Shown: positions 33,866-42,514, numbered from the stretch's first letter. The stretch is 42,514 nt of DNA from a virus (IMGVR_UViG_3300042898_000735:1-42514), one strand, 5' to 3'. Numbers and translations: made by a program. Notes: generated from the sequence alone by a model not told the origin.

Positions 33866-35763
33866 TGAAATACAAAGTTGGAACATCAAAAATCCAAGGT
33901 AAAGGATTGATAGTTAAGAAACCTATTAAGAAGGGAGAAAGAATTGGTACTGCTCACATTAATGGTAAACCTACATCTGTTGTAGGTAAATATCATAATC
34001 ATGAAGATGAGCCAACAGCTATTAATGTTAAAGAAGGTAACAAAAGATATTTAATTGCAGATAGAGATCTAATGCCTGGAGATGAGATTACAACTAACTA
34101 TAGATTACAACCTGAGTTAGAACAACCAGAAAATTTTAAAAAAGGTGGAGCAGTTAGATTACCTAAGATGCCTAAACCATCTAAGAAAGGTAAATTAGCA
34201 AAAGGATATAGTAGAAGTCTTGATGCTACTAATAGATTGTTTACTGAACATGTACTATTTGAAAAACCTAAATCTAAAAAGAATAAAGTATTTGATCCTA
34301 ATGCAAATTTTCAAGAAGGCGGTTTTATTGAAACAGAACTTACTGATGAAGAAATACAGGGATATAGAGATGGTGGTTATGTTGTAGAAGAAATAGATGA
34401 ACCACAATATCAAGACGGTGGAGTATATACTCACCCTGGAAGACCGGGTGCTAAATACTTAAAAAGACAAGATGGTTGGTATGTTCAATCTCCTGGTAAA
34501 GAAGGTTATGTAAAAGTTCAAGATCCTCAAGGTAATAGAACAAAAGAATTAAATAAATCTGCTGTATTAACTGATGAGGTTTATGCACTTAGCCCTACTC
34601 AATCAAATTATATAAATGATTCTGTTCCTTTAAATAGAGCAGTTAGTGAATCAACTGATACACAAGCATCTAGAAATCTTACAAAAAGTATTGAAGCAAA
34701 AAAAGTAGATGAAAGCAATCGTGCCATAGTACAGAGAGCAAATATGCGTGATGGCTATAGACAAAATATTGAGAACAATCCTAAGTTATCTGTTGAAACA
34801 AAACAAAAAATGCTTTCAGAGTTTAACAATTTAAGTCCTGTTGATCAAAATAAATCAGCTTATCTTGCATTAAGTAAAACAGTTAATCCAGATCAAGTAA
34901 AACCTTTAACTGCACCACTGGGTGCTAGTGCATGGGATATTGCAACTAATCCATTGGATGCCTTTAAAGCATCTATTGTATATGGAGATTATACACAACT
35001 GCCTAGAAATTATAATGATGCTAAAATGGCTGGAGTAAACATGACTCCTAGAAGTTACCAAGAAAGATTTGCTCTTGATCAAGATGGTCAAGGTGGAAAA
35101 AATATAGTTGGTAATTTTTTAAACCAGACTGTAAATCCATTAGATATGGGTGATAAGGTGTATAAATATGCAAGAAAAGGAGATTACTTAAATGCAGGTT
35201 TAAACTTAGCAAGATTTACTCCAATGTTATACACAGCTCCTGGAGCTAAAGTATTAGATTATTTAGATGATGTAGGTTCAGCTGTAGGAACTGTAATGGG
35301 TAAATCACCATTAGCAAGATTTACAAATAGTTCTAGTAGTCCTTTTATTCAAGCTGTTGGTAAATCACTTAATGCAGATAATTTACTTACAACCAAAGGC
35401 ATAACTTCTGGACTTTTAAATTTACCAAATGTTGCTAATACAGGTTTGCAGTATTATCAAACTGGTAAAAATAAAGATTTAAAAAACTTTGCAGGAGAAG
35501 CATTAAAATCAGCAGCATCATTAGCTCCTTTAACGGGATCAAAAGTATTATCTCATATTAATCCTTATAGGACTGCTTATTTTGGTACTAAAGCAGGATT
35601 TGATTTAATGCATAAACCAGAAAAAGAAGATGCTGCATTAAGCATACCATCTCTACTAAGAACATTTAATAGAAAAGAAGGAGGAACTGTAGATGCTGAA
35701 CTAACAGATGCTGAAATACAAGACCTTATAGATCAAGGATACATCATTGAAGAGCTGGACTAA
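33865..35763 (+). CDS. SET-like domain fused to an xxGG-motif virion protein
   Basis: A 632-residue protein. Residues 1-80 read as a compact SET domain: SKIQGKGLIV (8-17), KYHNHEDEPTA (42-52, corresponding to the NHxxxPN motif) and DLMPGDEITTNYR (68-80, corresponding to the GEExxxxY motif). Then come NFKKGGAV, a basic stretch, and FQEGGFIETELTDEEIQGYR near residue 148. The same ELTDxEIQ module recurs at the C-terminus (VDAELTDAEIQDLIDQGYII). The middle is helical. As the first of three giant xxGG proteins it is probably packaged or ejected. Lysine methyltransferase activity is a prediction from three motifs. Confidence 0.6.
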   Translation: MKYKVGTSKIQGKGLIVKKPIKKGERIGTAHINGKPTSVVGKYHNHEDEPTAINVKEGNKRYLIADRDLMPGDEITTNYRLQPELEQPENFKKGGAVRLPKMPKPSKKGKLAKGYSRSLDATNRLFTEHVLFEKPKSKKNKVFDPNANFQEGGFIETELTDEEIQGYRDGGYVVEEIDEPQYQDGGVYTHPGRPGAKYLKRQDGWYVQSPGKEGYVKVQDPQGNRTKELNKSAVLTDEVYALSPTQSNYINDSVPLNRAVSESTDTQASRNLTKSIEAKKVDESNRAIVQRANMRDGYRQNIENNPKLSVETKQKMLSEFNNLSPVDQNKSAYLALSKTVNPDQVKPLTAPLGASAWDIATNPLDAFKASIVYGDYTQLPRNYNDAKMAGVNMTPRSYQERFALDQDGQGGKNIVGNFLNQTVNPLDMGDKVYKYARKGDYLNAGLNLARFTPMLYTAPGAKVLDYLDDVGSAVGTVMGKSPLARFTNSSSSPFIQAVGKSLNADNLLTTKGITSGLLNLPNVANTGLQYYQTGKNKDLKNFAGEALKSAASLAPLTGSKVLSHINPYRTAYFGTKAGFDLMHKPEKEDAALSIPSLLRTFNRKEGGTVDAELTDAEIQDLIDQGYIIEELD

Positions 35764-35798
35764 ACTTTTGAAGTTTAGTAAATAAATTAAAATTTATT
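35760..35798 (+). other. Two adjacent inverted repeats between cargo-like genes
   Basis: CTAAACTT/AAGTTTAG (loop TTG) is followed at once by AATAAATT/AATTTATT (loop AA). Neither has a clean T-run after it. They may stabilise an mRNA end, bind a protein, or weakly terminate. Confidence 0.45.
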
Positions 35799-35812
35799 AT
35801 ATTTAGAATATA
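35798..35812 (+). promoter_or_regulatory. Degenerate copy of the promoter-like motif
   Basis: TATATTTAGAATATA lies ten bases before the ATG at 35822. It resembles the TATATTATAGTATA core, but the TCAA tetramer is missing at the usual distance. Confidence 0.4.
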
Positions 35813-35821
35813 ACCATTAAT

Positions 35822-38800
35822 ATGAAAAAGAAAGTAAGAATTTATAAGTCTCCAACAGGTAAAGGAGAGTTTATAAACAAAACTGCGCAATTTCTTCAAA
35901 GAGCACAAATGGGTGGGATGCCGGACCCTGCTACTATGGGATATCCTGGAGCAGCAGAAGAAGAAGTATCTTCAGAAGATCAAATAGCACAAAGCATAAT
36001 TTCAGATATTCAGAATGGTAGACCAAAGGAAGAAACTGTTGTAAAATTAGTTAATAGTTTTAACCAAGATCCAATGACTGCGGATCAATACTATGAGCAG
36101 ATTTTTAATGCATTGAAATCTCAACAACAAGAACTAGAAGATGAAGAAGTTTCTGGAGTTGAAGAAGAAAATACAGATCAACAAACTCAAGTAGAAGATG
36201 AAGTAGCTTCACAAGAAATAGAAGATGAATGGATAGAAAATAAAGGAACAGCTACTGCTAATCAAATGTTGGCAGAAGATGATGAGTCAATTGCTGCAGA
36301 AGATTTAAGAGAAGCTGAATCTCAGTTAGTTATGCAGGATGGTGGTATGATGCCAACAGATTTTGATATGTCTATGTATGAAAATAGATATCCTGTACAG
36401 TATGCTGGTTTAAGTGCATTTCTACCTCAAACAATTTTAGATGATAATGCTTCATTTGCTCAACCTATGTCAGGTGAATTAGATGAAGAATTTAAAAAGG
36501 GTGGTGCATATAAAAAAGCTAAATCAAAATATGTTAAAACTATTTTAGGTTTAAATAAAAAAGTTGATGGTGGACCACAAGCAGTAGAAGAAAGTGCTGA
36601 TCCAACCGGAGCTAATGTAAGAAACAATAGACTTAAACAATTTGTTTCTACATTAAAAACAAATAGTGATTATGCTCAAGCTAAAGAACAAGCTGAACAA
36701 GAGTTTGAACAATTAGCACTACAGCAACAGCAAATGCAGATGCAGATGCAACAGCAAATGCAGATGCCTCCTAATCCATATATGCAAAATGGTGGAGAGC
36801 AAGATATTTATAATGGTCAGGATTATGAAAATCCAATGCACCATTTACAATTATATTCTCATGCAGCTCAAGATGTATTTGGTGATCCAATGAATCAAAC
36901 AACTCAAGCTCAGAATGGAATTCAAGTTGGAAAGTTAACTCCAGAAGAATTAGAACAAGCACGTAACTATGGTATTATTGATCCTGGATTTAGTCCTGAT
37001 GGAACAAGAAGTCAAATAAAAAACCGTCAAAGACAAGACTGGACTGATAAACAAATGCAAACTGGGAACGCTAGTTATGAGGATATGCAAAAAGGTATTT
37101 ATCCAAACAGATTTAATCCTGCATCTAATCAAACCGGAGACCCTGCCATTTATAATGGATTAACTCAAGCTGACTTAACTAGAATGAGTGGTGGATATGG
37201 TATAGATGCTGCTCATGGAAGTACTTTTAATCCTGGAAGAAATATGGGTAATATTCGTATGCCAAAAGGTATGATGGGTATGCCTCCTATTACTAAAATG
37301 GATGTCAGAAGATCTGGATTATTTGGTAGACCTAAAGAATACTCAGTAGAATTTGGACAAAGCCCTATGCCTGGAATGCCAGGTGCTGGTGTTGGTTTCT
37401 ATGGTTATGGAGCAACAGCTACACCACCAAAAAAGAAATCTCCAGGAAGAATCTTTACTGAAGAAGCTACTAAACAAGTTAACAAACAAGCAACAACAGA
37501 AGTAGCAGCTGCTACACCTGCATCAGAAGCTGCACAAAAATCTGCAGAAGGAACATCTCAAACTGCGGCATCATCAGGTACTACAAGTAGTAATCTTGTT
37601 GAAGCAGGTGCTTATCCTGAAACAGTAGCAGAAACTCCTGTTACAACTCCAACAGCAGCTAATAAACTCTTTACTTTACCAGGTAAATCTGGATACTACT
37701 ATAGAAAAAGAGCGGATGGTTCTTATGTTAAATTTAAAGGTGATCCTAGTAAACATACATCATCTACTCAACCTGTAAAAACAAATGGTAAAGCTGTATA
37801 CATTACACCTAAAGATCCAACATATAAATACTTAAATACTAAAGCTAAATTTGCTAATGAGTATGATCCAAATGCTGTAGCTGCTGCAGTTACACCAAAG
37901 GTTTCAAAAGAGGCAGAAGACAAAAAATTAGTTAATGCAATATTAAAAAAACCAAGTAGTCAGCGTACACCTGAAGAAAGAGATTTTGTAAGAAAATGGA
38001 AACAAACAAAACTTAATGCAGGTATTAATAGTTTTCCTGAATTAGTAAGTAATGTTTATGAATCATTACCTGATGTTCCGGGTTGGATGGATCCTTCACA
38101 ATATGGATCTTTAGAAGCACAACGCAATGCAAGACTTAAAGCTCAAGGTAAACCAATACCACCAAGTAAATCTAGTGGAGCAAGTTTGTATACTGATTCT
38201 GGATATGAAGAAGGAGGAGCTATTATGGATCCTCAAATGGATCCTTATGGTAACCTTCAACAGTTTGTATATGGTGGTAATGATATGTCTATTCCTGAAT
38301 TAAACCAGGAAAGCATTGACTATATGAATTCTAAAGATACTACAGATGGTTACTTCCAATATGGAGGACTAACTACATATGAAGATAAAGGAGAAGTTAA
38401 GTCTGATCCTTATGAAGACTATAGAAAACAAGTTGGTGACAAATTAAATATGTCATTAAGAGATGACTTGTCTGCAAAAGAATTATTTGAGATGGGTAAT
38501 AAAGCTGGAATTAGTTTTGGTCAAAAACCTGCAGCTCCAGCAGCTCAACAACAAATGCAGTATCCTTCTTATGATCCATTTGCTGTTATGAATATGATGG
38601 CTAATGCTGGAAGAGGTGGTAGAGGATCTGGAATGTTTCCTGCAAACTTAGCTGGGTCACCACAGTACTATGGTAAAATTAAAAAGGGTCCTTACAATCC
38701 ATTAACAGGCGCTGGAGTAAGTGGTGGTTTTGGTCCTAATACAAATCTTAAGTCTATTAATGTAACTAAGACAGGTATGTTTGGTAGACCTAAGAAATAT

Positions 38801-41002
38801 ACCATGACATATGGTAATCCAGAAATGGACCCAAGAAAACAAAACTTAATTACTTTACCGGGTGAAGGAGTAGAAGGTTATGCTGGTCAAGCATCACCAT
38901 CAGGAAATCAAGATAGACTTTCTAATACTCAAGGTTTAAAACTAGGTACTAGAGCTAAAATAGCTGCTAAAGAATTATTTGGACGTAGAGGTCAAGATGA
39001 TCCTTATGCACCACAACAAGAATCAATGAATCAAGAACCTGCAGATAATACAGGAGGAGGGGAAGATCAAGATGAAGTAAAAAGATTTCAAGCACAGCAA
39101 GAAGCTAGAGGTTTGGTATATGATGATATTGAGAATAAGTGGATTCCAAAAGTTACTGGCCAATCAGCTAAAGATGCAGGTAGTGATTTGATGGCTCAAT
39201 CAAGAGCTGATATGGAAATTGCAACTTCTGGAAAATTACCTGTACCATCTGGACAAGGTGAACTTGATAAGTTAAGAGCGCAAAGACAATCAGTTCTTGA
39301 AGGAGAGTTAGCTCAGTCTGCACAAGATAAAGAAAGAGCTGCTATGGGTCCAGTAGGATTCCAACAAGATAATGCTTTGTCTCCTGGACAAATGGAGATT
39401 GATCAAGATATTCAAGCTAGACAACAAGAACTTGATCAAGAAGCTGCAAGTCAAAGAGACCTACAAGCATTAGAAGCATCAGATGCTCAAGATAGAGAAA
39501 TGGGTATTGGTATATATGATCCTAGTTATACTCAAAACTTTGGTAAAGCTGGTTTAGAAGAATTACAGAAAGAAGAGCAAAGAATTGATGGACTAATGAG
39601 AGAGTCTGATTTACAAGATCAGCAAGATGGTATTGGTATATACGATCCTAGTTTTAGTAAAGATTTTGGTAAGGCTGGACTAGATGCTTTACTTCAAGAT
39701 AGAAAACAAAAAGATGCTGCTGCTGCAAAAATTGCTGCTGCAAGAGCTGCTGCCGCTAAAAGAAATGTTGTTACTCCACAAGGTAGAGGTTCTATGACAG
39801 GTCCTTCTAATAATCAAGCTGCTACTATTCCTGCTAAAAATACTCAGCAAAATAAAGATCTTGATGTAGACACTGCACAAAACATGTCTGCTGAAGAAAG
39901 AGCACAATTAAAAAGAGCACAAGACTATATAAATTCTCCTCAGAGACAAGCTGAAATAAAAAGACAAAAAGCACAAATAGAAAAACAAAAACTTGCTCAA
40001 ATGAATGAGCAAGAAAAAACTGTATATAATACAAAAGATAAGGTTAATAAAGCAATGGATCAGGTTTATAAAACTGAATATGATAAACCATTGAATGCTT
40101 TACTTGACAAACGCCTGCGTGTAGAGAAAGCAATTGAGCAAAGAAAAGATTTGACTCCTGCACAAAAGAAACAAAAGAGACAAGAAGCACTAGATAAATT
40201 CTATATTGAACAACAACAGTTAGAAGAAAAATATGCTAAGATAAAACAAGAATATCAAGATGCAGCTAGTTTTGAACCTGAACGTAGTAAAGGCAGTTCA
40301 ACTGTAAAGAAGTTTAATGTTAAGGTACCTAAGTATTTTAGTAATGGTGGAATGTTACCTAAAGCTGTGTATGGTAATAACCCTGTAACATATACTGATA
40401 ATCCAGCATTAGCAGGAATGACAGATGTTCAAATGATTACTCTTAACCCTGGTATTCAAGGTTTAAGCGGTGGTATTAATTGGGGACAACTATCTGCAAC
40501 AAATACTGTTACTCAGGAAAATGGTGTTGGTCAACCAAATACCTATGGTGCTGCTGCTCCTACTGCCCCAACTCAACCTGAGGGAATGATAGTTGGAAAA
40601 GAAAGTCAGCAAGTAGAAAAAGAATATGCTCCACCAGCAGGAGATGTTTCAATTGATGTTAAGAACAAAAGAATGGGTGAGTTTGACCCAGAAGCTTGGC
40701 TGAATACAGGTAATGCTGCTATCAGAGGTTTAACTAAATTTATTGGAAATGATGAGGACACTAATATGTATGATGATTACAACTCAGACAATATGTTTGG
40801 AGCAAGTAATACCAAAGATAGAGGTGACTATGTTCAGTATGGTCAAAGATTAGGTATGTTCCGTGATCCTGAAGAAGGTCAAAAAAGAACTGGTAGAACA
40901 AAACAATATGGTGGTGCCATGAATGTAGATGATGAAATCTATATGACAGATGAAGAAATTGAAGATTTCTTAGCAAATGGTGGATCACTTGAATATTTAT
41001 AA
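35822..41002 (+). CDS. Giant xxGG-motif cargo-like protein
   Basis: A 1726-residue, Gln/Glu/Lys/Ala-rich protein with long disordered or helical stretches and about eleven xxGG motifs (for example MQDGGM, FKKGGA, MQNGGE, YEEGGA, FQYGGL, FSNGGM, LANGGS). It carries two internal repeats: a GLFGRPKEY/GMFGRPKKY pair near residues 490 and 980, and a GIGIYDPS(Y/F)xxxFGKAGL pair near 1230 and 1270. A segment near residue 618 (LPGKSGYYYRKRADGSYVKF) resembles one in the preceding protein. The C-terminus IYMTDEEIEDFLANGGSLEY is a variant of the ELTDxEIQ module. Large, late-encoded and tail-proximal, it is a candidate ejected protein. Confidence 0.6.
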   Translation: MKKKVRIYKSPTGKGEFINKTAQFLQRAQMGGMPDPATMGYPGAAEEEVSSEDQIAQSIISDIQNGRPKEETVVKLVNSFNQDPMTADQYYEQIFNALKSQQQELEDEEVSGVEEENTDQQTQVEDEVASQEIEDEWIENKGTATANQMLAEDDESIAAEDLREAESQLVMQDGGMMPTDFDMSMYENRYPVQYAGLSAFLPQTILDDNASFAQPMSGELDEEFKKGGAYKKAKSKYVKTILGLNKKVDGGPQAVEESADPTGANVRNNRLKQFVSTLKTNSDYAQAKEQAEQEFEQLALQQQQMQMQMQQQMQMPPNPYMQNGGEQDIYNGQDYENPMHHLQLYSHAAQDVFGDPMNQTTQAQNGIQVGKLTPEELEQARNYGIIDPGFSPDGTRSQIKNRQRQDWTDKQMQTGNASYEDMQKGIYPNRFNPASNQTGDPAIYNGLTQADLTRMSGGYGIDAAHGSTFNPGRNMGNIRMPKGMMGMPPITKMDVRRSGLFGRPKEYSVEFGQSPMPGMPGAGVGFYGYGATATPPKKKSPGRIFTEEATKQVNKQATTEVAAATPASEAAQKSAEGTSQTAASSGTTSSNLVEAGAYPETVAETPVTTPTAANKLFTLPGKSGYYYRKRADGSYVKFKGDPSKHTSSTQPVKTNGKAVYITPKDPTYKYLNTKAKFANEYDPNAVAAAVTPKVSKEAEDKKLVNAILKKPSSQRTPEERDFVRKWKQTKLNAGINSFPELVSNVYESLPDVPGWMDPSQYGSLEAQRNARLKAQGKPIPPSKSSGASLYTDSGYEEGGAIMDPQMDPYGNLQQFVYGGNDMSIPELNQESIDYMNSKDTTDGYFQYGGLTTYEDKGEVKSDPYEDYRKQVGDKLNMSLRDDLSAKELFEMGNKAGISFGQKPAAPAAQQQMQYPSYDPFAVMNMMANAGRGGRGSGMFPANLAGSPQYYGKIKKGPYNPLTGAGVSGGFGPNTNLKSINVTKTGMFGRPKKYTMTYGNPEMDPRKQNLITLPGEGVEGYAGQASPSGNQDRLSNTQGLKLGTRAKIAAKELFGRRGQDDPYAPQQESMNQEPADNTGGGEDQDEVKRFQAQQEARGLVYDDIENKWIPKVTGQSAKDAGSDLMAQSRADMEIATSGKLPVPSGQGELDKLRAQRQSVLEGELAQSAQDKERAAMGPVGFQQDNALSPGQMEIDQDIQARQQELDQEAASQRDLQALEASDAQDREMGIGIYDPSYTQNFGKAGLEELQKEEQRIDGLMRESDLQDQQDGIGIYDPSFSKDFGKAGLDALLQDRKQKDAAAAKIAAARAAAAKRNVVTPQGRGSMTGPSNNQAATIPAKNTQQNKDLDVDTAQNMSAEERAQLKRAQDYINSPQRQAEIKRQKAQIEKQKLAQMNEQEKTVYNTKDKVNKAMDQVYKTEYDKPLNALLDKRLRVEKAIEQRKDLTPAQKKQKRQEALDKFYIEQQQLEEKYAKIKQEYQDAASFEPERSKGSSTVKKFNVKVPKYFSNGGMLPKAVYGNNPVTYTDNPALAGMTDVQMITLNPGIQGLSGGINWGQLSATNTVTQENGVGQPNTYGAAAPTAPTQPEGMIVGKESQQVEKEYAPPAGDVSIDVKNKRMGEFDPEAWLNTGNAAIRGLTKFIGNDEDTNMYDDYNSDNMFGASNTKDRGDYVQYGQRLGMFRDPEEGQKRTGRTKQYGGAMNVDDEIYMTDEEIEDFLANGGSLEYL
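37289..38815 (+). repeat. Diverged duplicate of a (G/S)xFGRPKxY segment
   Basis: About 20 codons at 37289-37350 (KMDVRRSGLFGRPKEYSVEF) and at 38756-38815 (INVTKTGMFGRPKKYTMTYG) encode the same pattern. Both are followed by a proline- and glycine-rich stretch. They are about 1.47 kb apart within one gene, consistent with an old domain duplication. Confidence 0.6.
39503..39691 (+). repeat. 126-bp direct repeat inside the giant gene
   Basis: Units at 39503-39565 and 39629-39691 encode GIGIYDPS(Y/F)xxxFGKAGLxxL, with much of the DNA identical (for example GGTATTGGTATATA). Each is followed by a charged helix, so the repeat period is 42 residues. Confidence 0.75.
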
Positions 41003-41011
41003 CTTTACAAC

Positions 41012-42514
41012 ATGTTAAGAAAAGTAAAAATTACAGGAGTACCCAAAGCAAGAACAGGATATCAAGTTCGTGGTTCATTAGCTAATGATGTCCCAGCAAT
41101 GGGTGGAGCAGATTATAATGCTTACATAGGTCAACCAAACTTTAAAGTAAATAAAACTTTAACAGCTGTTCCTAGAGAAGCTGCTAACTTAGAAGCTGAA
41201 GGTGGGGAAACTGTTATGGGTAATATTGATGGAAGCAATATTCCATCTTTCTATAATATTAAAGGCCCTAGACATAGTAGTGGTGGTGTTCCTTTAAATT
41301 TACCTGATGATAGTTTTATCTTTAGTGATACTAAAGCTATGAAGATAAATGATCCATCTTTACTTAAGATGTTTAACATGGCAGTTAAGAAAGGTGGTTA
41401 TACTCCAGCAGAGATGTCTAACAAATTTGATATAAATAGATATAGACAAATTCTTCAAGATCCTAACTCAGATAAGATTGCTAGAAAAACAGCTGAGATG
41501 ATGATCAAGAATTATACTATGAAACTTGGTGCATTAGCTTTGGCTCAGGAATCTAAAAAAGCTTTTCCACAAGGAGTGCCAATGATTGCTAAACCTTACA
41601 TGGAATCTGTAGGTATCAAAGAAGAAGACATCTTACCACAAAAAGAAGAAGAACAAGCTGAATCTTCAATGCAAGAACAAATGGAGGCTCCAGATTATGA
41701 AGCACAGGAGAATCCAGAAACAATGCCTAACGGAGAGCCAATTGCTCAACCTGAGGCAATAGGTCCACCACAAGAAGAAATGTCACCAGAGATGATGCAA
41801 CAAGCTCCTATGGCTATGTATGGTATGAGTTTAGGTGGCTTTGATAATGAGTATGCATTTGGTGGTTACTATGCAACTGGTGGTGCTCAAAATATTACTC
41901 CTTATGAGAAAGCTAAAACAAAACAAGGTAATATAACTCCTACAGGTACTAGAAATGAATTTAGTAACCGTAAACAAGATGTTGATACCTTTTTAGCACA
42001 ATGGGAACCAATTATTCCTGGAGTATCTAAAATGTCTGAAGGAAATGCTCAAAAAGCTATTTATGAATGGTCATTAAAAAATAATCCTGAAGGCATTCAA
42101 AAAATGTGGGAAACACATGGTCTTACTGCTAAGGGAATGAAAAGTGCTAAATTAAAAAAATTAAGTAAGGATGGATCAGGTAAGTTTACTGCCGAAGAAT
42201 TAAAAGATCCTAAAATATTAGAAGCACTTCAAGAAGCATATGTAGATAATTTATTTGGAGTAAGACAATTAGATCCTACTAAACCAGAACCAAAGAAAGA
42301 TTCTGAAAAAAGTGTTGATATTATTCCTCCACCTAAAAAGAAATGTGAGTGTATTGATCCTGAAACAAATGAAAAAACAGTATTTGATATTGAATCAGAT
42401 GAAGAATGTATGTGTGGAGAAGATGAGCCAGGTAGTGTGTCAGAAGATGTGGCAGCAGCTCCTCCAAAAGGTCCTGCACCATTCTGGTTACAAGATACTA
42501 TAAATACTATGGGT
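41012..42514 (+). CDS. Conserved cargo-like/structural protein, 3' end missing
   Basis: The frame starts at ATG 41012 (MLRKVKITGVPKARTGYQVR) and stays open for 501 codons to the window edge. The N-terminal region (VPREAANLEAEGGETVMGNI, HSSGGVPLNLPDDSFIFSDT, KKGGYTPAEMSNKFDINRYR) matches a protein I recall as widespread in Bacteroidota phages. A Met/Gln/Pro/Glu-rich linker follows, then FGGYYATGGA motifs, a helical region, and a cysteine module (KKKCECIDPETNEK ... CMCGED). It is the third consecutive large protein with xxGG motifs, and is likely a virion or ejected component. Confidence 0.65.
   Translation, partial: MLRKVKITGVPKARTGYQVRGSLANDVPAMGGADYNAYIGQPNFKVNKTLTAVPREAANLEAEGGETVMGNIDGSNIPSFYNIKGPRHSSGGVPLNLPDDSFIFSDTKAMKINDPSLLKMFNMAVKKGGYTPAEMSNKFDINRYRQILQDPNSDKIARKTAEMMIKNYTMKLGALALAQESKKAFPQGVPMIAKPYMESVGIKEEDILPQKEEEQAESSMQEQMEAPDYEAQENPETMPNGEPIAQPEAIGPPQEEMSPEMMQQAPMAMYGMSLGGFDNEYAFGGYYATGGAQNITPYEKAKTKQGNITPTGTRNEFSNRKQDVDTFLAQWEPIIPGVSKMSEGNAQKAIYEWSLKNNPEGIQKMWETHGLTAKGMKSAKLKKLSKDGSGKFTAEELKDPKILEALQEAYVDNLFGVRQLDPTKPEPKKDSEKSVDIIPPPKKKCECIDPETNEKTVFDIESDEECMCGEDEPGSVSEDVAAAPPKGPAPFWLQDTINTMG

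Noticed and set aside
1-42514. Alternative genetic code (TAG reassigned), known in some crAss-like phages
   Set aside because: TAG ends the IHF-like, terminase and portal genes with the next gene starting properly after it, and no gene needs TAG read-through.
1-42514. tRNA genes, CRISPR arrays, insertion sequences, integrase or attachment sites
   Set aside because: None was visible on reading both strands. The tandem repeats seen are coding heptads or protein modules, not spaced direct repeats.

Overview
The window is one continuous, gene-dense stretch of a tailed double-stranded DNA phage. Every credible gene is on the + strand, spacing is tight (stop/start overlaps such as TAATG and ATGA are common), the sequence is AT-rich, and TAA, TAG and TGA all act as ordinary stops. 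The host is most likely a member of the Bacteroidota, probably a flavobacterium. Signal peptides have the flavobacterial look (positions 982 onward, ending in FSQS). Starts are preceded by A-rich or AACCAAC-type leaders rather than Shine-Dalgarno sequences. Many proteins carry families familiar from Bacteroidota phages. The order terminase, portal, scaffold, capsid, ring proteins, IHF-like protein, very large tail protein and then giant cargo-like proteins resembles crAss-like phages (Crassvirales). That assignment rests on remembered conserved sequence patterns and gene order, not on a search.

Layout. Positions 1-2290 hold a lysis and envelope module: a truncated membrane/coiled-coil protein, two tandem paralogous membrane peptides, an overlapping pair of exported coiled-coil proteins that look like spanins, a holin-like protein and an M15 peptidase endolysin. 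After a terminator at about 2.8 kb comes the packaging block (2862-10785): small conserved proteins, an IHF/HU-like protein, a zinc-cysteine protein, a RecB-type nuclease, a possible small terminase, large terminase and portal. A promoter-like motif then leads into the acidic scaffold candidate and major capsid protein (10879-13776). Positions 13857-18058 hold a structural protein and seven small, very basic proteins, most with a recurring xxGG motif. Next come a ring protein, a Dps-like protein with a complete ferroxidase residue set, and an apparently abundant 574-residue structural protein. Positions 21083-25994 encode cysteine-rich appendage and fibre proteins. After a strong terminator, 26112-33865 encodes the head-tail connector and tail, ending in an 1822-residue protein. 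The last 8.6 kb encodes three large xxGG-motif proteins, the first with an N-terminal SET-like domain. The final one runs off the window.

How it fits together. Terminators directly after the capsid gene and the 574-residue gene, with no promoter motif behind them, suggest that partial read-through sets the stoichiometry of abundant virion proteins. A motif of the form TCA(A/G)-N10-TATATTATAGTATA, exact or degenerate, precedes several units and is a good candidate late promoter. The strongest leads for undescribed biology are the xxGG motif shared across nine or more basic and cargo-like proteins, the second shared module ELTDxEIQ in the cargo-like proteins, the SET-like domain on a probable virion protein, and a phage Dps-like ferroxidase inside the structural operon. 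No integrase, repressor, tRNA, CRISPR array, insertion sequence or virion protease was seen.
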